This document shows positions 8,109 to 11,431 of a DNA stretch of 11,431 nt, one piece after another (positions within the stretch are counted from its first letter, which is position 1; the number at the start of each line of letters is the position of its first letter). The DNA is from Gammaproteobacteria bacterium (GTDB lineage: Bacteria > Pseudomonadota > Gammaproteobacteria > Pseudomonadales > Halomonadaceae). The translations under genes and the position numbers were made by a program. Where the stretch lies: contig JAMCZP010000314.1 of NCBI GenBank assembly GCA_023485185.1, forward strand, positions 1-11,431, written 5' to 3'. The notes beneath the pieces were generated by a model that made no database searches, was not told where the DNA came from, and was given only the letters and a program-made list of their open reading frames with translations.

Positions 8109-8137
8109 ATTATAAGAACCTTCGGCCTCGCTTACAA
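8109..8137 (-). promoter_or_regulatory. sdhCDAB promoter
   Basis: On the minus strand: -35 TTGTAA (8137-8132, 4 of 6), a 17-base spacer, and -10 TATAAT (8114-8109, 6 of 6). A start near 8102 gives a leader of about 114 bases before the sdhC GTG. Position and quality fit a sigma-70 promoter for the operon. Confidence 0.75.
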
Positions 8138-8400
8138 ACCGAACTCAGGCCTAACTCGACTATGGTGCAAGAAAAATGCCTGCATACTGAGTCGATTTTG
8201 CGCTGCAGCATGGTTATAGTGGCAGTAGATCAGCAGTTTTGTAAGCCTGTTAACGTATCATGTTAACCTATCACCGCTCTTCTGACACAACATCATCACA
8301 ACAATGATTGGCACTGTGTGAATGGTAGACTCAACTATCATATACAAAAATTATCCATAACAACAATCTCTGTACAACTCATAACTAGCGCTTCGGCTAA
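8138..8400. promoter_or_regulatory. Divergent sdhC-gltA control region
   Basis: About 260 bases, fairly AT-rich, between the two promoters, with no credible gene. This interval drives two respiratory/TCA units in opposite directions and is the expected place for shared regulator sites. Visible candidates are the TGTTAAC pair at 8248-8267 and a TTATCCATA sequence at 8351-8359 that resembles a DnaA box with one mismatch. I cannot name the regulator from sequence. Confidence 0.6.
8248..8267. repeat. TGTTAAC direct repeat, possible regulator site
   Basis: TGTTAAC occurs at 8248-8254 and 8261-8267, 13 bases apart; each contains the palindrome GTTAAC. ArcA, which represses sdh and gltA in E. coli, binds repeated TGTTAA-like elements, usually at 11-base spacing, so the spacing here is off. 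Location midway between the two promoters makes a regulatory role plausible. Confidence 0.35.
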
Positions 8401-8428
8401 TTGACAAAATGTCGCACACTTCTATAGT
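8401..8428 (+). promoter_or_regulatory. gltA promoter
   Basis: -35 TTGACA (8401-8406, perfect), a 16-base spacer, -10 TATAGT (8423-8428, 5 of 6). A start near 8435 gives a leader of about 69 bases. Strong sigma-70 match in the expected place. Confidence 0.82.
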
Positions 8429-8491
8429 GGGCAGGCCTTTTCGCCGGCGCGGTATGCGCAACAACGACTTTACGTCCCAACCCGAATTCGA

Positions 8492-8498
8492 AAGGAGG
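8492..8498 (+). promoter_or_regulatory. gltA: gltA ribosome binding site
   Basis: AAGGAGG, a perfect Shine-Dalgarno sequence, five bases before the ATG at 8504. It fixes the gltA start and suggests strong translation, in contrast to the weak sdhC start on the other side. Confidence 0.9.
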
Positions 8499-8503
8499 CC
8501 AGC

Positions 8504-9790
8504 ATGGCTGACAGGAAAGCGACATTGACGGTAGACGGTCTAGATAAACCGATCGAACTACCCATGTATTCCGGCACACTTGGCCCCGATGTTATTGATG
8601 TACGCGGCTTAGGCGCTGAAGGCCTGTTCACCTACGACCCCGGCTTTATGGCCACTTCTTCCTGCCAGTCTGCCATCACCTATATTGATGGTGGTAAGGG
8701 CGTACTGCTACACCGCGGCTACCCCATCGATCAACTGGCTAAAGAGTCTAATTTCGTAGAGGTTTGCTACACCCTGCTGTTTGGTGAGCTACCTAATGAC
8801 GAGCAGTATGCGGATTTTGAATCGCGCATTCGTAACCACACGATGGTTCACGATCAAATCAACAACTTCTTTAAAGGGTTCCGCCGCGATGCGCACCCGA
8901 TGTCTATTCTGTGTGGCGTTGTAGGCGGCTTAGCGGCTTTCTACCACGACCATATGGACATCACTCAGGAAGAAGATCGCATCATCAGCGCGATCCGCTT
9001 GATTGCCAAAATGCCAACGCTGGCGGCGATGTCTCACAAATATAACGTGGGTCAGCCGTTCAACTATCCTCGCAACGACCTGAGCTATGCAGAGAACTTC
9101 CTCTACATGATGTTCAGCAACCCTTGCGAAGAGTACAAAATCAACCCGGTATACGCGAAAGCCATGGACCGCATCTTTATGCTGCATGCGGACCATGAGC
9201 AAAACGCCTCGACCTCTACGGTACGCCTTGCAGGCTCCACTGGCGCCAACCCGTTCGCCTGTATCAGCGCAGGTATCGCAGCCCTTTGGGGCCCCGCTCA
9301 CGGCGGTGCTAACGAAGCCGTTCTGGCCATGCTTGACGAAATCGGCGACGACTCCGAAGAGAATATTCAGCGCTTTGTTGATAAAGCCAAGGATAAAGAC
9401 GATCCATTCAAGCTGATGGGCTTTGGGCACCGCGTTTATCGTAACTTCGACCCACGCGCCAAAGTCATGAAAGAGACCTGCGACGAAGTCCTCGCAGAAC
9501 TCGGCATGGCCGACGACCCGCAGCTTAAAATCGCTAAACGTCTTGAACAGATTGCCCTTGAAGACGAGTACTTCATTGAGCGCAAGCTGTACCCAAATGT
9601 TGATTTCTACTCAGGCATCATTCTGAAAGCGATGGGCATCCCTACCAACATGTTCACCGTGATTTTCGCGGTATCGCGCACCATTGGCTGGATCTCCCAT
9701 TGGCACGAAATGCTCAGCGAAAGCTATAAAATCGGTCGTCCGCGCCAGCTGTATATTGGACATGACAAGCGTGACTACCCGAAGAAATAA
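8504..9790 (+). CDS. gltA: Citrate synthase, type II (hexameric)
   Basis: Condenses acetyl-CoA and oxaloacetate to citrate, the entry step of the TCA cycle, in the cytoplasm. 428 residues (E. coli 427). Catalytic residues are present: His266 ([12 protein letters not shown]), His309 ([16 protein letters not shown]) and Asp367 (NVDFYSG). The long N-terminal domain (1-60) and residues equivalent to those used for NADH inhibition in the E. coli enzyme, Tyr147, Arg165, Lys169 and Cys208, are kept, so NADH-sensitive control is likely. The start is set by a perfect AAGGAGG. It is a single-gene unit with its own promoter and terminator, divergent from sdhCDAB. Confidence 0.98.
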   Translation: MADRKATLTVDGLDKPIELPMYSGTLGPDVIDVRGLGAEGLFTYDPGFMATSSCQSAITYIDGGKGVLLHRGYPIDQLAKESNFVEVCYTLLFGELPNDEQYADFESRIRNHTMVHDQINNFFKGFRRDAHPMSILCGVVGGLAAFYHDHMDITQEEDRIISAIRLIAKMPTLAAMSHKYNVGQPFNYPRNDLSYAENFLYMMFSNPCEEYKINPVYAKAMDRIFMLHADHEQNASTSTVRLAGSTGANPFACISAGIAALWGPAHGGANEAVLAMLDEIGDDSEENIQRFVDKAKDKDDPFKLMGFGHRVYRNFDPRAKVMKETCDEVLAELGMADDPQLKIAKRLEQIALEDEYFIERKLYPNVDFYSGIILKAMGIPTNMFTVIFAVSRTIGWISHWHEMLSESYKIGRPRQLYIGHDKRDYPKK

Positions 9791-9816
9791 ACTGCACTAT
9801 GCATAATCGCAGTTTA
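9788..9816 (+). repeat. Inverted repeat spanning the gltA stop codon
   Basis: TAAACTGC (9788-9795, beginning with the stop codon) and GCAGTTTA (9809-9816) are perfectly complementary over 8 bp around a 13-base loop. It lies ten bases before the terminator, so the gltA 3' end would carry tandem hairpins. Possible role in message stability. Confidence 0.55.
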
Positions 9817-9825
9817 TAGCAACTT

Positions 9826-9851
9826 AAAAGGCCACCTCCGGGTGGCCTTTT
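9826..9851 (+). terminator. gltA terminator
   Basis: AAAAGGCCACC (9826-9836), loop TCCG, GGTGGCCTTTT (9841-9851): an 11-bp perfect stem with A tract before and T tract after. Classic factor-independent terminator; its symmetry would also let it work on the minus strand. Confidence 0.92.
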
Positions 9852-10093
9852 GCATTGATAGCATTTAAGCCTAAGACCTTGTCAGGCGCTTACTAGCTTA
9901 TCGCTAACCCAAGCATGGTCTTGTGTAAGCACGCCACCCAGCAGCCCCTTATTAATCGCTATGCATGCAATTGAACAACGCCCACCCTCTCGACTTCTGT
10001 GATGAGCAAAGATTGGAATATTCTGCTGTCATGAAAACACTAACGTTAGCCCTAATAGCACTTGACTTTTGAGTCGCGGCACATTGATAAAGG

Positions 10094-10116
10094 TTTTCCA
10101 CACTATCTGTGGATAA
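10094..10116. promoter_or_regulatory. Pair of DnaA-box-like sites, head to head
   Basis: TTTTCCACA (10094-10102, plus strand) fits the relaxed box TTWTNCACA, and TGTGGATAA (10108-10116) is the exact complement of the consensus box TTATCCACA. The two face each other across five bases. A weaker relative (TGTTCACAA) follows at 10120-10128. No dnaA, dnaN or mnmG gene is nearby, so this is not evidently oriC; DnaA titration or chance are alternatives. Confidence 0.45.
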
Positions 10117-10259
10117 CCCTGTTCACAACCACTTTAAAACGTCCCAGAATCGCCATGGGCAGTGGGTCAGCCTTAAATTGGTTATTTTTTGACCTATCAT
10201 AAGCCATTGTTTTTAAAGAGTTTAAGTTCTGTTCAAGTTTTTTTGCGTCAACAACAAGG

Positions 10260-10273
10260 GGTTGTGCACAACC
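10260..10273. repeat. Perfect 14-bp palindrome
   Basis: GGTTGTGCACAACC reads the same on both strands. Each half contains TTGTGCACA, one base from the relaxed DnaA box. It could be a dimeric-regulator site or a hairpin in a transcript of this interval. Confidence 0.5.
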
Positions 10274-10320
10274 TTGAGAGCCAAATAGTAAAAGTGGACA
10301 AGTCAAGCACAAAATCGTCC

Positions 10321-10346
10321 AAGAAAAGCCGTTTTATGGCTTTTTT
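10321..10346. terminator. Terminator-like hairpin between gltA and the tRNAs
   Basis: AAAAGCC (10324-10330), loop GTTTTAT, GGCTTTT (10338-10344), with six T on the plus strand and four on the minus strand. On the minus strand it would end the tRNA-Ala/tRNA-Glu transcript about 100 bases past tRNA-Glu. On the plus strand the longer T run would end an unannotated short transcript. Direction is undecided. Confidence 0.55.
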
Positions 10347-10441
10347 GTGGTTGATTTTGCAAGCGATAGAAACGCAAATATCCCGCACATGAGAAAGCTC
10401 ATTGCCAGGAAAAGGTTATCAAGAAGGGAGTAGCAAAGTGA

Positions 10442-10517
10442 TGGCGTCCCATAGGGGGTTCGAACCCCTGTTACCGCCGTGAAAGGGCGGTGTCCTAGAC
10501 CACTAGACGAATGGGAC
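10442..10517 (-). tRNA. tRNA-Glu (anticodon UUC)
   Basis: 76 bases including an encoded CCA. The acceptor stem GTCCCAT/ATGGGAC pairs fully; the T-arm is AGGGG-TTCGAAC-CCCCT; the anticodon arm is CCGCC-CTTTCAC-GGCGG with anticodon TTC at plus positions 10483-10481. Discriminator base G. It reads GAA and GAG codons and is the substrate of the neighbouring glutamyl-tRNA synthetase. It lies 36 bases after tRNA-Ala, evidently in the same transcript. Confidence 0.97.
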
Positions 10518-10553
10518 GTATAACAAGCTGCTTCACGAACCGCTAGTTAAAAT

Positions 10554-10629
10554 TGGTGGAGCCTAGCGGGATCGAACCGCTGACCTCAACACTGCCAGTG
10601 TTGCGCTCTCCCAGCTGAGCTAAGGCCCC
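10554..10629 (-). tRNA. tRNA-Ala (anticodon GGC)
   Basis: 76 bases including an encoded CCA. Acceptor stem GGGGCCT/AGGCTCC contains the G3:U70 wobble pair that identifies alanine tRNAs. Anticodon arm CAACA-CTGGCAG-TGTTG with anticodon GGC at plus positions 10596-10594; T-arm GCGG-TTCGATC-CCGC. It reads GCC and GCU codons. First gene of the two-tRNA unit. Confidence 0.97.
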
Positions 10630-10651
10630 ACATGTCGCGAAGACGGAGCGT

Positions 10652-10680
10652 ATAATACTGATTATGCAGACCTTCGTCAA
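10652..10680 (-). promoter_or_regulatory. Promoter of the tRNA-Ala/tRNA-Glu unit
   Basis: Minus strand: -35 TTGACG (10680-10675), 17-base spacer, -10 TATTAT (10657-10652), followed by a GC-rich discriminator (ACGCTCCG) typical of growth-rate and stringent-controlled stable-RNA promoters. A start near 10645 leaves about 16 bases before tRNA-Ala. Confidence 0.8.
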
Positions 10681-10720
10681 CAATAAAAACGCCAATTCCT
10701 AAGAGTAAGAATTGGCGTTT
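10681..10720 (-). terminator. gltX terminator
   Basis: Minus strand: AAACGCCAATTC (10720-10709), a 10-base loop, GAATTGGCGTTT (10698-10687), then TTATTG. A 12-bp perfect stem with T tract. It ends 19 bases past the gltX stop and its tail touches the -35 of the tRNA promoter, so gltX and the tRNAs are separate units. Confidence 0.92.
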
Positions 10721-10738
10721 AATCACGATCAATTGCGG

Positions 10739-11431
10739 CTAGGCAATGTCACGAAACTCTTTCTCGAAGCGCTTTGCCTGCTTCTTCGATACGCCGCCCA
10801 ACACCTCAATCGCGTTGCGCAGTCGCGCACGGGTAACGTCAGAGCCTAAAATCGCCATCGCATCCATCACTGAGGTGCTGGACGCACTACCGGTAATGGC
10901 AATAAACACTGGCGCCAGGAAGGCTTTCATTTTTAGCTCGAAGTGTTCAGACAAAATTTTCACCTCGCCCAGCAACACCTCTTTGTGCCAAGTCGGGACA
11001 CCTTCAAACCGCCAGACTAAGAACTGCAACAACTTAACCAACTCTTCCTCATCAAGCTTGACGCTTGCAAACGACGCTTCACTTAACGCTGGCAAGCCAG
11101 AGAAGAAGTGCCCGGCTAGTGGCATTACCTGAGAGAGTGTTTCTACTCGCGGACGCACCTGGGGCAGTATCTGCTTAATGTAATCCTCGTTAAAAGCCCA
11201 CTCCCGAAGCGCAATCAACAGTGCATCGTCATCCAGGTCTTCGCGGATATACACACCGTTCAACCAAGTCAGCTTTTCAAGATCAAAAACAGGCCCTCCT
11301 AAGGAGACACGCTGCACATCAAACTCAGCGATCATTTCTGACAGATTAAACTTTTCACGCTCGTCAGGCATTGACCACCCCATCCGCCCCAAGTAGTTGG
11401 TAACAGCCTGAGGTAAAAAACCCATTCGACG
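10739..11431 (-). CDS. gltX: Glutamyl-tRNA synthetase, C-terminal part (5' end off the window)
   Basis: Attaches glutamate to tRNA-Glu in the cytoplasm. 230 codons are visible; the frame stays open through the right edge, and the ATG at 11425 is internal. The first residues, [20 protein letters not shown], match the segment of class I GltX that follows the KMSKR loop, so the HIGH and KMSKR motifs are outside. Further on are [16 protein letters not shown] and the C-terminal anticodon-binding helical domain, with [12 protein letters not shown] and the typical tail [21 protein letters not shown]. The last 40 residues end in a Lys/Arg-rich helix ([15 protein letters not shown]). The tRNA-Glu gene it serves lies about 220 bases downstream. 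Confidence 0.95.
   Translation of the reverse strand, partial: RRMGFLPQAVTNYLGRMGWSMPDEREKFNLSEMIAEFDVQRVSLGGPVFDLEKLTWLNGVYIREDLDDDALLIALREWAFNEDYIKQILPQVRPRVETLSQVMPLAGHFFSGLPALSEASFASVKLDEEELVKLLQFLVWRFEGVPTWHKEVLLGEVKILSEHFELKMKAFLAPVFIAITGSASSTSVMDAMAILGSDVTRARLRNAIEVLGGVSKKQAKRFEKEFRDIA

Larger units (their letters stand above)
9852..10441. other. 590-base region between gltA and tRNA-Glu, no credible gene
   Basis: Short open frames exist (a 69-residue minus frame at 10103-10312 and a 67-residue plus frame at 10189-10392, both beginning at TTG), but neither has a ribosome site or a recognisable product. Contents: complementary segments 9873-9878/9917-9922 and 9888-9893/9925-9930 that could form a pseudoknot; the palindrome CTAACGTTAG (10040-10049); a DnaA-box-like pair (10094-10116); an AT-rich stretch (about 10165-10250); the palindrome at 10260-10273; and a terminator-like hairpin at 10321-10346. 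Either non-coding regulatory DNA or a small RNA locus. Confidence 0.6.

Noticed and set aside
8351..8359. TTATCCATA as a DnaA box in the gltA-sdhC region
   Set aside because: One mismatch at a conserved position and no second box nearby.
8930..9430. 166-residue minus-strand open frame inside gltA
   Set aside because: Antisense shadow of a fully recognised citrate synthase gene.
10031..10072. 13-codon frame MKTLTLALIALDF resembling a signal-peptide start
   Set aside because: It stops at once, has no ribosome site at proper spacing, and no continuation of a secreted protein is visible in other frames downstream.
10103..10312. 69-residue minus-strand frame with a lipoprotein-like beginning
   Set aside because: TTG start, no ribosome site, overlaps the DnaA-like boxes and palindrome; nothing recognisable after the hydrophobic start.

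Overview
The window is a stretch of core-metabolism chromosome from a gammaproteobacterium. The protein sequences, the gene order and the acidic, Gly/Ser/Asp-rich linkers point to Halomonas or a close relative (Halomonadaceae); this assignment is inferred from recognition of the families, not from a search. No mobile element, CRISPR array, phage gene or toxin/defence gene is visible.

Left part (1-8137, minus strand): a TCA-cycle cluster read from right to left as sdhC-sdhD-sdhA-sdhB, then after a 439-base gap sucA-sucB. SdhCDAB is membrane succinate dehydrogenase (complex II). SucA and SucB are the E1 and E2 parts of 2-oxoglutarate dehydrogenase. sucB runs off the left edge and lacks its last roughly 45 codons. 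The sdh genes are tightly packed (7-base overlap, 4-base gap, 27-base gap) behind a near-consensus promoter at 8109-8137. The sdhB-sucA gap is structured: two strong hairpins, a short direct repeat and a degenerate 15-bp tandem repeat.

Middle (8138-9851): the divergent control region and gltA, citrate synthase, on the plus strand, with a clear promoter (TTGACA, 16 bases, TATAGT), a perfect AAGGAGG ribosome site and a textbook terminator. Citrate synthase, 2-oxoglutarate dehydrogenase and succinate dehydrogenase are therefore made from one divergent locus, as in many gammaproteobacteria.

Right part (9852-11431): a 590-base gene-free stretch with DnaA-box-like sites, a 14-bp palindrome and a terminator-like hairpin; then on the minus strand tRNA-Glu(UUC), tRNA-Ala(GGC), their promoter, and the 3' part of gltX (glutamyl-tRNA synthetase), which has its own terminator and runs off the right edge. 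GltX charges tRNA-Glu, so the enzyme and its substrate tRNA sit side by side.

The window is mostly ordinary. The items most worth a second look are the two lipoyl domains in SucB (E. coli has one), the 15-bp repeat array upstream of sucA, the DnaA-box-like cluster between gltA and the tRNAs, and the structured sdhC leader with a GTG start.
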